Shown here: piece after piece, positions 21,944-33,862 of the stretch
Layout: every line of letters starts with the position of its first letter
Position numbering within the stretch: position 1 is the stretch's first letter
Assembly (NCBI GenBank): GCA_963691705.1
Contig: OY829539.1
Location: forward strand, 21,188,407-21,252,406
Length of the DNA stretch: 64,000 nt
Direction: 5' to 3'
From: Viola odorata
Lineage: Eukaryota > Streptophyta > Magnoliopsida > Malpighiales > Violaceae
Notes under the pieces: generated by a model
The model's input: only the letters and a program-made list of their open reading frames with translations
The model's database searches: none
What the model was told of the DNA's origin: nothing
Position numbers and translations under genes: made by a program

Positions 21944-24500
21944 TGTCGCACCCCCTTTTTGGATTTTATCCTAATGCGACGTGGGCTTGGGACGAGATGT
22001 GAGATGAAATTGGACTCATCTCACACAATGCAATGAAGTCGCCACCCTATTTTTGTTTCTAGGTTTAGGGAACCTATTGTCATAGCGTAAAAATAAAAAC
22101 TAAGGCAAAATGGGTCTGAACCCGATAACAGTGGTTCAGGGTCGTATTATGGACTCGGGAAGGTGTTAGGCACCCGAGTCACATCCTAAAAAGGTTACCG
22201 GTAAAAGAGGTGTTTTATCATGCTTTGAAATAAAAAAAAGTCCTAATTTATTTGATCATGCCTAAGGAATTAATTAGATTCTAACAATTTTAAATATTCA
22301 TGTATACGAGTGCATATGTGGGAAAAAATGTGAAATAAATAAAAGGGTGAGAAATGTTTACTTGTGAAAGGTATCAGTTGATTTTTCCTACAAGATCGAG
22401 ATTATTAGCACGAGTGCATGATAATCGATAAATAGATAAGTATTTAAGAATTTATCGCAAGCATACAAAATAATTAATTTAGCAATTACATGCGAGCAGA
22501 ATAATAAGAATAATAATTATTTAAACATTCAAAAGCGTGTAGAAATAATTAGTTAGGTGGTACGAGCATACAAATAATTAGTATTAAAATTATTGTACAC
22601 AAGTGATATAATTAATTTTGATGATCAAACGCAAATGGAATAATTAAATATGAAAAAGCATATGAAAATAAATAATGCAAGCATACCAAAATAAATAAAC
22701 AATACAAGCATACAAAGAATAATTAAATAGACAGTACAAGCATATGAAAAATAAATAGTACAAGTGCAGAAATAAATAAACACTACAAGTGCGAAAATAA
22801 ACGGTACAAGTGCGAAAAATAAATAAACAATACAAGTGCGATTATGGCACGAAAAAAATGACGGGGCGAAAATTCTGGGTCTGGCCCACTGGGTCGGAAG
22901 TACAGCCCAGCCCAACTGATGGGCTGGCTGTCTGCGTGGGCCAACAGCCCACGCTTCCTTTCTTCTTTGCGCTGGGCTTGGCAAGGACACCAGCCCTTCC
23001 ATGCGCATGGGCCAAAGCAAATTGCTTGGCCCATCTTTCCCTCTCACGCATGGCCTAAGGCCAAATGCATCCATTCCTTCTTTTCTTCTAGCGCTGGGCC
23101 AGAGGCCCAGCCTTTCCTGCATGCGCGCTGGGCGCGCGCTGCTGCTATTGCTTGGGCCTACGTGGCCCAGGCCAAAATTTAAATGGAGAGAGTTGTTGCT
23201 CTCTCCTGTTCATTATCTCCCACCTTGTGTCGCCGGAGCTACTGCCGGCGACCAAGGCTCGGTCATCCGGTGACGAAAACTTGATTTTTATATATCAAAA
23301 TGACCGTCTCCACAACAGCAATTTAGAGATATAATTATATAAATTTAATTTTAACATAATAGAGGTTAATTAATTAAAAAACGAATTAAACTTAATTAAG
23401 GAAAACTCTGAAATTCGTCCAAATCAATTGGTAATTTGACGAGATAAAGCTGTAAGATTAATCTAGAAATGAAATAAGGTTGATTTAAAAGCTTAAACAA
23501 CCATTATTTCCATCAAAACACAAACAAACATTTTTGAAAAAAAGTTGATGAGAAAAGCTTTGAAAATGAAAATTTAAAAGCTAGAGAGAGAGAGCTTCAA
23601 CCTTGGTTGAGCTTATGTCTACTGATAGAGCGTGAGAGGGTGTGTTTTTGTCTGTGTTTTGGTGGTTGCCAAGAGAGAAAGCATGAGAATTTTTCTTGTG
23701 TAAATTCTTCTCTGTGTTGGTGTTTGTTGCTTCTGCCGAGAGAGGAAGAGAGAGTGTTGTGTGTCGGTTGTTTGTGTCAACTTGCCTGCTATTTATAGAG
23801 AGGGATACGGCAAGCAAAGCTTCAGGGTCGAAGGCAAATGGAGCAGAAAAATGCATAATGGAATGAGGTGGCATGAAAATGAATTTGCAAGATGTTTTCA
23901 GAGGTGGTTCATGCATGCATCCTCATGCTTAAATTGGGAGCCATTGGATGTGAAGAAAAGGAAGGTCAACGTTTGATCAAGGGTTAAGATGAGTTGACCT
24001 TTGGGAAATGTTTAGTATTTATTTAATCGGTTCGAGCTATCAACATGTTTGAAATGAATAAAATCCCAAACCAAAAATTCTAAAACATGCGATAAAATGC
24101 AACAAAATAAATAGTAATCGGTAAATAAAGAAAAAGTTCGATTTAAGGTCCGAATTTACTCGCTCGGAATCCTTAAAAGTTCGAACGAAAAATAAATACT
24201 ATAGCAAAGTAAATTGGATAAAATAAAATGAGATGACGCGAACGAAAATAATAGTAGATAATTATCAATTAAATAAAGAGTGTGTTCGATCCACGGTCCG
24301 AGGAAATTTATTCAGGACCAGTAGAAGTTCGAACGAAAAGACAGTAAAAATACGAAAAAAATAAAATGACACGAAATGGTACAAAATATTAAAATAAATA
24401 GCCTAAGATCAAAAATCGATAGAATTTCGATTTAAATGAACTAATAACGCAATAAAACAAAAAAAAGTGCGAAAATCGCGTCAAAAATTGGGTAGCAACA
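21944..24500 (-). repeat. 3' LTR of Ogre-A (2557 bp)
   Basis: Read on the minus strand it starts TGTTGCTACCCAATTTTTGAC and ends GGGTGCGACA, the same termini as Ogre-B. A TATA box (TATAAATA, minus) is at 23790-23797. A segment at 22870-23180 is rich in GGGCC/GGCCC words. An 8-bp stem hairpin (GTCGCCGG/CCGGCGAC) is at 23229-23252. Long frames in this GC-rich part are chance. Confidence 0.85.
23229..23252. other. GC hairpin in the Ogre-A LTR
   Basis: GTCGCCGG, an 8-base loop, then CCGGCGAC: a perfect 8-bp stem. It lacks the GGAGTGT and CAGGTAC flanks of the shared LTR hairpin, so homology to it is not shown. Confidence 0.5.
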
Positions 24501-24516
24501 GTTGCCCCCTCTTTAC
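24501..24516 (-). other. Polypurine tract of Ogre-A
   Basis: The minus strand reads GTAAAGAGGGGGCAAC directly before the LTR start. This primes second-strand synthesis in gypsy elements and sets the element's orientation. Confidence 0.75.
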
Positions 24517-24605
24517 TGTCTTATCAAAAATTGAGGTAACCGAGATTTTTGATGAGCAGTAAAGATGGTTACTACCGTGCCTACGATGATTTTGAAAAAT
24601 GCAAA

Positions 24606-25440
24606 TGCAGACTCCCTGATAACGGGATGAAAAGTAGATGCAGAAATGTAAATGACTTGTCCCTGATAATGGGATGAAAAGTAGATGCAGAAATGTAAAT
24701 GAACTGTCCGTGATAATGGGGAAAAACATAAATGGTGACTTCCCTGATAGTGGGGTGAAATGCAAATTGCAGCTGTAAATGACAAACTTCTCTAATAATG
24801 AGGAAAAATGTAAATGGTTACTTCCCTGATAGTGGGGTGAAATGCAAATTGCAGCTGTAAATGACAAACTTCTCTGATAATAAGGAAAAATGACGACTTC
24901 CCTGATAATGGGGTGAAAAGTAAATTGCAGAAATATAAATGATGACTTGACCTCCCTGATAGTGGGGTAAAAAGTAAATTGTAGAAATATAAATGATGAC
25001 TTGACTTCCCTGATAGTGGGGTAAAATGTGAATTGCACAAATGTAAATGATGACTTCCCTGATAATGGGGTGAAAAGTAAATGATGAAATGTAAATTGCA
25101 GAAATATAAATGATGACTTCCCTGATAATGGGGTGAAAAGTAAATGACAAAATGTAAATGATGAAATGAAAATCAGGTAGGGCGAGGGTAGCACTCGCAG
25201 TCCATACCTTGGTGCAGAAAAGTAAATCAGGCAGGGCGAGGGTAGCACTCGCAGTCCATACCTTGGTGCAGAAAAGTAAATCGCGGAAAAGTAAATCAGC
25301 AGGAAGGTAAATTGTAAATTTGCAGGAAAGTAAATTGTAGGAAAGTAAATTTGCAGGAAAGTAAATTGCAGAAAAGTAAATGAGGATTGTAACGTACCTT
25401 TGCTCGGATGTTGGTTTATGGTAGCATACCTTAGGATACT
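24606..25440 (-). repeat. Satellite-like array 1, 3' region of Ogre-A
   Basis: Many repeats of CCCTGATAATGGGGTGAAAAGTAAAT with AAATGTAAATGATGA linkers, unit about 45-75 bp, then a simpler AGGAAAGTAAATTGC stretch (25300-25390). A 52-bp segment (GGCAGGGCGAGGGTAGCACTC) is duplicated near 25175 and 25230. Frames through it are repeat artefacts. Confidence 0.85.
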
Positions 25441-25459
25441 GTAGAAGGATGGTCTTAGG

Positions 25460-26265
25460 GGAGAACTTCTCTGATATTGAGGTGGGGTCCTCTGATATTG
25501 GGGACGATCTCTGATAGCGAGGTGGTCTTCTCTGATAGTGAGGTTTTCCTGATAGTGAGGTCTTCTCTGATAGTGAGGAGTTCTTCTCTGATAATGAGGA
25601 ATGATTCTCGGATATTGAGGAGTCTTTTCTGATAATGAGGTCTTCTCTGATAATGAGGAGGTCTTCTTTAATAATGAGGAATCTTTTTTGATAATGAGGA
25701 ATGATTCTCTGATAATGAGGTCTTCTCTGATAATGAGGAATGATTCTCGGATATTGAGGAGTCTTCTCTAATAATGAGGTCTTCTCTGATAATGAGGAGG
25801 TCTTCTCTAATAATGAGGAATCTTTTCTGATAATGAGGAATGATTCTCGGATATTGAGGAGTCTTCTCTAATAATGAGGAGGTCTTCTCTGATAATGAGG
25901 AGGTCTTCTCTGATAATGAGGAATCTTTTCTGATAATGAGGAATGATTCTCGGATATTGAGGAGTCTTCTCTGATAATGAGGTCTTCTCTGATAATGAGG
26001 AGGTCTTCTCTGATAATGAGGAATGATTCTCGAATATTGAGGAGTCTTCTCTGATAATGAGGAGGTCTTCTCTGATAACGAGGAATGATTCTCGGATATT
26101 GAGGAGTCTTCTCTGATAATGAGGTCTTCTCTGATAATGAGGAGGTCTTCTCTGATAATGAGGAATGATTCTCGGATATTGAGGAGTCTTCTCTGATAAT
26201 GAGGATGGTCTTCTCGGATAGTGAGGACAGATGATGATCTCGGATAGTGAGACTGGATCTTCTTT
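25460..26265 (-). repeat. Satellite-like array 2, 3' region of Ogre-A
   Basis: A dense array built from TCTCTGATAATGAGGAGG and ATGATTCTCGGATATTGAGG. Short units of about 21 bp are grouped into longer units of about 60-150 bp. The core CTGATAATGRGG is shared with array 1, so both come from one ancestral unit. It lies on the gag side of array 1. Confidence 0.88.
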
Positions 26266-26710
26266 GGGGGTTGTTGCCCCCTAAGGTACTGATGCTAAAA
26301 TAGCAATGGAAACTCCGCTCGAACGCTGCTGCCCGTTTGGAGGTTGGTGTTAGTAACGTACTTTTGTCCTTCATTCGGATGTTTGATTGTGAATGGTGTG
26401 GGGAGCGTGTTCCGCCGCACGAAGTTGATTGGGGAGTGGTAACGTACCCCATTCGGATGCTTGGTGAATGGTGAGGGAAATGTGACCCGCCGCGCAAAGT
26501 TGATCGTGGAGTGGTAACGTACTCCATTCGAATATTTATTGGATGGATTTATTGGCGGATATTGATCACAGTGTGAGATTCCACTGACGCATATCTGTAT
26601 CCTACAAATAGGGAGGAGACAAACACGGAGCAGCAATGGGTGGAAAAAGAGAAAGCAATTGATAAATGGAAACAATGAAATCAAATCATGTATGTTGTAT
26701 ATGAAAGTAT

Positions 26711-27120
26711 TCCCACACTACCCTAGGGTTTGCCCCTAGTATTTTTCAAGGTAAAAACAACTTCCCTATCAAGAGAAGGTTCGACAAATTTATGCATTTT
26801 TGGAGAACACGTCATCCAGTTTTCTATCATATAAGCATGCTTGATACAAGCCTAGAAAAGCATCTGCATCTTGCCCAGGAGATAACGACCTCAAGGACAA
26901 GACTTTCCCGCATCATGTAGACGTAAGCAATCCTCACCAGATATTGGTGTTTGCGCTCACACTCAGAAATAAGGCTACGTATTTACACTCATAGAAATGC
27001 AACAATCATAGCACAAAGTCAGATTTGCAATGTCAATCCGAGTGAATAAACTTTAATGAAGATGCACATGCATGGGCCTTCATATAATCAAAAGGACTTT
27101 GCTGGGGGGAGAAGTGAATA
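26711..27120 (-). other. Noncoding block shared with the Athila element (part 1)
   Basis: It starts with TCCCACACTACCC and includes GGAGATAACGACCT, AGCAATCCTCACCAG, CAATCCGAGTGAAT and AAAAGGACTTTGC in order. The Athila 3' region 33847-34230 has the same order of motifs with similar spacing. No frame is seen. Confidence 0.72.
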
Positions 27121-27139
27121 TTTTTCTCAATGAATAGAG

Positions 27140-27600
27140 CCTGTTGATTGGTCGTGGTGAGGGCAAAGTGCACAAGTCCTTCAGTCTTTGCTGGGGATGC
27201 TTCTTCGCGCGATCACTTTGAGGGTATAGCGCCTAGATTCTTGAATCCTTACTGGAGATGCCCTTTTTTTTGTTTTGTTTTTATCTTTCCGAGGTCAAGG
27301 CGCTCCAGTTCTTTGATCTTCCTTAGGGATGCCCCTTTCTTAATTGCTTTGAGGGCACTGTGCCCAAGTTTTTGGATCTTCACGGGAGTGATTTCTTCTT
27401 GGTTGCCTTGGGGGGTATTGTGCCTTATTTTGTGATTTTCATTGGGGATGCCCCTTTTCCTTTGGAGATCATTTCGTTGTGGACTAAGTGCATCAGTCCT
27501 TGGACCTTCGCGGGGGATGCTCATTCTTGATTGCTTTGAGGGCACTGTGCCCAAGTTTTTGGATCTTCACGGAAGTGATTTTTCGAGGGAGTTTTTAAGA
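27140..27600 (-). repeat. Degenerate tandem repeats of about 90 bp
   Basis: Units contain GGGGATGCCCC, 'tgctttgagggcactgtgcc' and 'aagtttttggatcttcacgg'. The clearest pair is 27346-27395 and 27530-27580. Not coding. Confidence 0.65.
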
Positions 27601-27663
27601 GCTGACCCTGGGCCCCTTTTGCACTTGCTTCTGCTTTTGTTTTGTTGTGTTCTTTGAACACTT

Positions 27664-27735
27664 TTGATTTTTTCCTTTTTTTCTTTTTCTTTTTTTTTTT
27701 TTTCTTTTTTTTCCTTCTCTTTTTTTTCTCTTTAT
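27664..27735 (-). repeat. Low-complexity T/C tract
   Basis: Almost pure T with scattered C on the + strand, so polypurine on the minus strand. The Athila 3' region has a shorter T tract at 34468-34480 in an equivalent place. Confidence 0.8.
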
Positions 27736-27959
27736 TCGAACACAAAACACATCAGCAAGCAAAGCAAGTATAGTTTTCGTACTGACTTTCTTCAGTTCTG
27801 GTTTAAGGCCGAGGCCTTCGTCTCTTATTTTTGTTCGGCCTTTCTCCAGCATTGGCCATCAACAATCCTTAGAGCTTTCGCATCCCTTCTTGCGCAAATT
27901 GAGTTCGCTGTGCACCCTGCCTCTGGTTAGCCATCTCAGTCAAGCACTGTTCATTGTCT

Positions 27960-28230
27960 TATAAAAAATAAAAATGGAAGAAAGAGCAAAGTCCAATGTC
28001 ATTTTACTGCTATCCCATGGCTAATGGTGCATGTACCCTGGATATTATGCAAATCTAACTAGCACTTAGTTTGGCATTTGCACACATGAAAGGAATAAGG
28101 CGTGAAGACTCAAAATGCTCACGGGGATGTGTTTATGACTTCTTACGCCTAAACATGCTGCAGATATAAGAGCTAGCAGGCGAGATTATGCATGTCATAT
28201 AATTTCCAACGGATGCACAAGTTATCCATG
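27960..28230 (-). other. Noncoding block shared with the Athila element (part 2)
   Basis: Contains CCATGGCTAATGGTG, 'accctggatattatgcaaat' and CACACATGAAAGGAATA. The Athila copy at 34815-35000 has CCTATGACTAATGGTG, 'acccaggggtatcatgcaaa' and CACACATGAACAAAAATA in the same order. Confidence 0.68.
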
Positions 28231-29494
28231 ATGTAGTAACATGTTGAACATGCTCAATTTAAGGAAGGTTTGAAAAAATCTGAGAGGGTAGTATGGATTG
28301 TATTCAAAGAATTTTGTTTACAATTACAACAAATCTTAACAGTTTTAGCACTTTTATATACAAAATGTGAGGGTATGATCACTTACAAAAAAATTACAAA
28401 GAATGGCCCCCAATGCGGGAATGAATGCAGAATGATTATACAGAAATTAAAGAGGTAGAGAGGAGAGTGGACTTCTCTGGCGATGTGCAGCAGGCGGCAA
28501 CTAATGATATGATAGGTTCATCAGCAGAGAATCAGCTTCGTAATTCTTACCCAGCATCATCCGTACTCAAATTGGATGATAGTGTTACTGCAGACATTTC
28601 TAACGGTTCTGTCATAGTCGATCACCACATCTTGAAGGATGGTCGTTAAGTTCTTGAGTAGTGTTTATGATCGGACGATAATTCCTTACTAGAAACGCAT
28701 GATCTTTCTGTAGATCCTGTCTTGGGAACATCTAAATCATTTCTGGACTTGGTCGGGTCACCTAGGAAAGATGAGCTTGGAATGAACCTTGAGACTGGTT
28801 GTTTGCAACTGCAAGATTTTTTGCAAAGAGAACAGCTCATCGTAGCGAATGAAGAACTATTTTGCAATCTTTCTCGTTTCACTCCTTGACGACCCTGGAT
28901 GAGGAGACACTCTTCTATACTGGGGATGACCAATTGCTGATGATTTGTCTAAGAGGTCTGTCTTGAACAACATCTTGAGTGATGGAAGGGACCCCTTGGT
29001 TAGCTGGAGATTCAAATTGTCACTGGGAAAACTAACCAATCATTTCTTTGTGGAGAGACGTTTCAACGCTTTAGCTTTTGCAGTGCGGGATTGCAGATAA
29101 AACAAGTGAATGCAATCCTATCAACATCCATGCTTACTGGCTCACCAATTGGAAGACTGCTCTTTACCATATGATCATTGTGTCCATGCATGGAGAGATC
29201 TTGTCTGATCAAATTTAAAATCTGTAAATTTGATCGTGGTTTTTGAATTTGCGGTGAGGAGTCGTGTAAGATATGAACATCGTCATATCATAGAACAAGA
29301 CTATATCAAGTATGTTGATTTGACTCCGGTGGAAGTAGGACTTCCCTATCTCGTCGTGGCGATGAAGCAAATGTAGGACTGACGCATAAAGCTCATGGCT
29401 GCGAATTACCGCTCTTTATGCTTTGCCCCCCGGTAGACTGTGTTCAATCATTTCACTTGCCCCCAAGTCTCATGGTATAAAAAAGGGAATTGAA
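28231..29494 (-). other. Noncoding region between gag and the shared block, Ogre-A
   Basis: No pol domain is detectable on either strand. A CTTGGGGGCAAG motif (minus, near 29460) is also found after the decayed gag of Ogre-B (about 63630), so it is a family feature. Short frames here have no recognisable content. Confidence 0.55.
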
Positions 29495-31389
29495 TCATAA
29501 ATTCCGAGGAAAAGATATTCCAAAGTCTTGATTTGACAAAAGTAGAAATATTAAAAATAACACGTGGGCGGCCTCCCACGAAGCGCCTTGATTTATAATC
29601 ATAGGCTCGTCTATATACAAAAATATTATAGACATTGCTAGTGAACGAATTAGCAGGATGGGTCCGTTGTGAGCTAGGGGAACAACCATTCAGGAGCTGG
29701 TAGGTGTAGAGTTGGTGGTCGTGTTAGGTCCTTCAGCTAACTCTTCAAAAGTGAATCATCCGTATTTGATCAAGTGCCTGACCTTTCCTTTAAAGGCCAA
29801 ACAGTCTCCTAGGGTGTGGCCCTGAGTTCTAGCATGGTACTCGCATGCAACACTAGGATCATACCACTTCGGGTAAGGAGGTTGCGCTGGTTGAGTTGGG
29901 ATGGGCGTAATTTGCCCAGCTGCCAAGAGATGCTCATAAACCTCCCTTGCAGGGACCGAAAAAATGGTTGGGACTCCCGATTCCCATGGTCATTTCGTTT
30001 ATTTTGATCGCTCGGGTTACTTGGTGGGTTACACTGCGGTGTAGAAAGTTGTCTTCGACCAGGTCGGTGGGAGACCAAGTTGACATCTTTCTTCAGGATG
30101 GGTGATCTGTTGGGTGTTTCCTCTGGCATGGAAACAACGATTCTTCTAGACTTGATTCCTTGCTAAACTCTTTCTGCTACATGGACTATATCAGAAAAGT
30201 TGTTCAATGAGTTGGAGAGGAGGTAGGTGTAGTAAGGAACCTTGAAAGTGTTCACAAAAATGGATATAAGTTCCTTATCGCTTAGAGGAGGAGAGATTCT
30301 AGCAGCGAGTTCCCTCCACCTTTGTGCGTAAACCTTTACCGACTCATCGGTCTTTTTCTCAAGGTTCTGCAGGTCAGACCGGTCTGGAGCTACTTCCATG
30401 TTAAACTTATATTGCTTGAAGAAGGCATCCGACAAGTCTCTCCAGGTCTTGATCCTCCTCTTGTCAAGACTCATATACCAAGTCAGGGCATGCTTGATCA
30501 AACTTTCTCAAAACAGATGGATTAATAAGGGCTCATTCTGTATCACTTCTGCCATCTTGTTGCAATAGACTTTGAGGTGAGTCTTGGGGCACTCAATCCC
30601 TATATACTTCTCAAATTCTAGGATTTTGAACTTCGGAGGCATGGTTATCCCTGGAACCATGCACATGTCTGCCGACCCTGTAGGATCGAAGGGATCAGTT
30701 CCTTCTATAGCCCTCAGTCTTTCTTCTAGTAGGCTCAACCGGTCAATACTTAGTACTTCTACCTTAATAGCGCCAGAATTAGCAGCTGACAGATCTTCAA
30801 CAGAAACTAGTGGTTGTGTTTGGGTGTTAACCGGAGGCTGAGTTCCTGATGGTATAGGAATCGTGACTTGGGTGGACTGGCCCTGTGATAGGAGTAAATT
30901 ATAGGATTCTGGTCGAACCTTATCTTTGCTGGAACTAAAAGGGAGCCCAGTCAGAGAAGGATCAAGAAAGGTGTCGCCTTGTCCGATAGTAATAGTAGTA
31001 CCCGGGATAGCAGATGTGACATATTGAAGAGGGTTGGAAGTAAGGAACCGTGACTGCCAACTCCATTGAACTCCTTCACCTGTGAATGATTGGGGCATGG
31101 AAGAACCACCAAAAATAGATGAAGAGGATAGCCCAGCTGTTGGAGCCGAAATGGGATAAAAGCCAGGCAATACATTAGTCATCGCCTTATCTCGTTCCTT
31201 TTTGACTTGCTCCGCCCTTTCTGTAGTGACCCGAATCTGTTCTTCTAATTCGGCTATCTTAGCTTTCAATGTCTCCTCCGTTCTATCGTGTTCTGCATTT
31301 TTCTCGTTTGAAGTCTGATTGAGTAGATCTTCTGGGGAATAGTTCGCTTTGCTGTAAAATAAAGAAAATAAATGTAAGTTTGGGCACAA
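29495..31389 (-). pseudogene. Gag of Ogre-A, decayed
   Basis: Read from 31389, it has an N-terminal coiled coil (AKIAELEEQIRVTTERAEQV), a Ser/Pro linker, a PPKFKILEFEKYIGIECPKT motif, then the Retrotrans_gag core (TWYMSLDKRRIKTWRDLSDA, VYAQRWRELAARISPPLSDK). The C-terminal part (29700-29960) has a CX2H...GH...C knuckle-like block (CEYHARTQGHTLGDC) in another frame. Stops at 30508 and 30163 are in frame, and a frameshift follows near 29950. Pol is absent downstream, so the element would depend on enzymes from elsewhere. Confidence 0.8.
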
Positions 31390-32314
31390 GCAATGATGGT
31401 ATGTATGGTTCTGGCCTAATTTATTTCTGAATTTATTTTAATGTGTAATGAATTAATTAGCATTATTCGTGGTTACTATATGATAATTTCCGAATTGGGC
31501 AACTAAGTGCCTCGGAAGAAGGTTTTATTTAATCTAGTTCCTATAGAGGCAACTTGAGTTCTACCTCTAGGAAGGGAAAAAAATGATATCGCCTCATTTT
31601 CTAAAATCCTAAGTTTTGATCATATATACATTGCAGAAACTTAAAATCCTAATTTTTTTGTATGAATTAAATGTGATACATGTAATGATAGTAGCAAGAA
31701 TAAAAGAGTTTAATAAAAGAAATAATGAAGAATATATGCAAAAATGGAGAATTATGGAAATAACAAAGCAAAATCGCATGTTATCATGATGCATATGCTG
31801 GGGTGACATCTACTAATTCTAACTGGCTGGAAGGTTCCCGGACGATACCATAAAAATGGTCCCTCAGTAAATGGATGATTGCCTGTCGAACCATCAAAAG
31901 TTCTAGGCGCTCACCCATTTAGGGGTTCGAGTCCTAGTTCGGGGTTCATGAAACCTACCCGGGACACGTGCCCCAGGGCCTCACTAGTACCCACCTATTT
32001 CTATTTGGAACAAGGCCCGACGATAGGGCATTATGCATGAAATGCATATGAATGATAATTTATCAAAGTAATTAATAAATCATTAGTTATGCATAAAAAT
32101 ACAACAATTTATCAAAGCGAATAAACATATGAATAATCATGTATAAAAAACATATAAGAATTCAATAGCTTAGCAAGCAACTGAAAAATAATTAATCATG
32201 TACATAAAAAAAATGACTACATGAAAAATAATTAATCATGGTAAAAATCATATGAAACAAATTTAGCAATTTATTGAAAAAAACAAACACCTCAAAAATT
32301 CCGGCTTCGACCCT
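31390..32314 (-). other. Leader of Ogre-A
   Basis: A/T-rich 5' untranslated leader. The stretch 31815-32000 matches the Ogre-B leader (62340-62530, inverted), including CATTTACTGAGGGACCA and GGGTGAGCGCC. Homology ends at 32300-32314 (GGGTCGAAGCCGG), where the Athila LTR begins. The primer site and 5' LTR are not adjacent. Confidence 0.7.
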
Positions 32315-33846
32315 TGATCGTCACTCAAAAGTAATATTTTCTGCTAGCAAAATGCACAATAAATGTGTATAGGGTAAATCAGAGTCAAACCACAAGGATT
32401 AATGGTAATATTCTGTTCATAGTGTATGTCCAGGTCTAAACAGTAACAAGTAACACTGGGGGGGGGGGGGTTTGGGCTGGCTAATGAAATTAACCAGCAA
32501 GATTTGGATACTAAAGCTAACAAGTGAACTAAATAAAGTAAAAATTATCTAAAGGCAATAAAACAGTATCACAAGAGGGGTAAATCAGATAATAGGAAAG
32601 AGTCTTAGCAAAGTGATTCCGTGGGTTGCGTCTAGGCCTAGCTGGTCATCAGCTCAAGGATATTCCACTCTCACGGTGCAGACGTGCTATAGAGGCCAGG
32701 TGCGCTTAGGCCTCCTGTCTACCTTCGTAAGAGAAGTCTCGCCCAAGGTACGCTTGTGGGCGAGACCTTGACACTCCGTCCTTCCCCAAGGTTCGCTTAT
32801 GGGGAGATCCAAAGGCCCATGAAGTGGAGGAAGACACGTCTAGGGCAAGACGTTGTCAGATCCACCCTAGTTAACCTCCAGCCCTAGCCAGATTGGACCA
32901 GCAACCTGATGACTTCGGGCTAGGTGCCTACTGATTCTAAAGAAATGGTAGTAATTACAAAGGGAAATACAGCAGTTGATCAGGCTTCTATAGATCCAGT
33001 GCAATATGACAGTAAAATGGCAAGAGATTAAATACACGCATAAGAGTTTATGAAGAGCATTAAGGCTTCACAACTAACCTTGCAACCCTTGGAAAAACCT
33101 TTGCTAAGACAAAAGGATCTAGCTACTCATACTCATAATAACATAAATATAAATAGATTTGATAACAAGCATAAAAGGAAAACAAGAAAATGGGAAGAAA
33201 ACTATTAAATACCAGCCGGAGCTGAAAAGCTCCAGTGAAAGAGTAAGGTTGGCCGGCGGCTATAGCTTGAAGATGGAGGAACAAATCCCAAAGAAGGGAG
33301 AAAAATAGAAAGTATGCTGATCTCTGCCTCCTACCAATGTTGCTTACCCTAAAAATCCTAAAGTTACTGCTTATATACAACCCTAAGCTAAGTAGAGAAC
33401 AAATCCAATTAAGGGAAGAAGACAAAATGGGAGGAAAGGGACAGCTGGGCTGGACCACGTCCCAGGGAGAATATTCCTAGGATGCTCAAAAGGGATCAGA
33501 GAGGAATCTCGCTGGCGTCTCTCTTCATGCGCTCCAAGGAGGATTGCAAGCACGTGCGGCTTGATTCGAGGGCAAGACCCAGCACTTTTCAGATTCAGAT
33601 AGTCCAGGGCTGGACACGAATGCGCGCATCTAGGGCTCGACTGGGGAAATACGTCTAGGCCGCGACGAAGACTGGGAGACTTCCAAAGCTGCTCAATTCT
33701 ATCCCAAGACGCGTGCTTTCTGCCTTTTTCTCCTCCAGGGCTAGATCTGGCAAAAGTATTGAAAATAGAGCAAGTTAGTAGCATCAAGGAGGGAAAACAT
33801 ACAAAATTTGAGGGAAAATATCTAGAAAATACATGCATATCAAACA
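32315..33846 (-). repeat. 3' LTR of the Athila element (1532 bp)
   Basis: On the minus strand it starts TGTTTGATATGC and ends GTGACGATCA. A TATA box (TATATAAG, minus) is near 33368-33376. It contains a 13-G tract at 32458-32470. The right LTR (46320-47591) is nearly identical. Confidence 0.9.
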
Positions 33847-33862
33847 TCCCCACACTACCCGA
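33847..33862 (-). other. Polypurine tract of the Athila element
   Basis: The minus strand reads ATCGGGTAGTGTGGGGA immediately before the LTR start. A near copy (AGGGTAGTGTGGGA) heads the shared block in Ogre-A at 26711. Confidence 0.7.

Larger units (their letters stand above)
21944..32314 (-). mobile_element. Ogre-A: large-LTR, gag-only gypsy element, 5' end interrupted
   Basis: In minus orientation it has a leader (32314-31800), gag (31389-29495), a long noncoding region, satellite-like arrays, a polypurine tract and a 3' LTR (24500-21944). No protease, reverse transcriptase or integrase is visible, so it is non-autonomous. Its leader matches that of Ogre-B (62206-62530). The 5' LTR is missing because Athila inserted at 32315. 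The Ogre-like label rests on LTR size and on the Arg-type primer site of its relative. Confidence 0.75.

Noticed and set aside
22625..23273. Several overlapping frames on both strands in the Ogre-A LTR
   Set aside because: They arise from GC-rich GGGCC repeats within the LTR; not conserved in Ogre-B.
24481..25248. Long minus-strand frame of 255 residues
   Set aside because: It is a product of the tandem array; the amino acids simply repeat with the DNA unit.
25868..26527. Minus-strand frame of 219 residues
   Set aside because: It is made of satellite units and lacks any domain; all frames are open because the unit lacks stops.
28646..28933. Minus-strand frame with several cysteines (CSLCKKSCSCKQ)
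   Set aside because: Short, no matching counterpart in Ogre-B, and cysteine spacing fits no finger I know.
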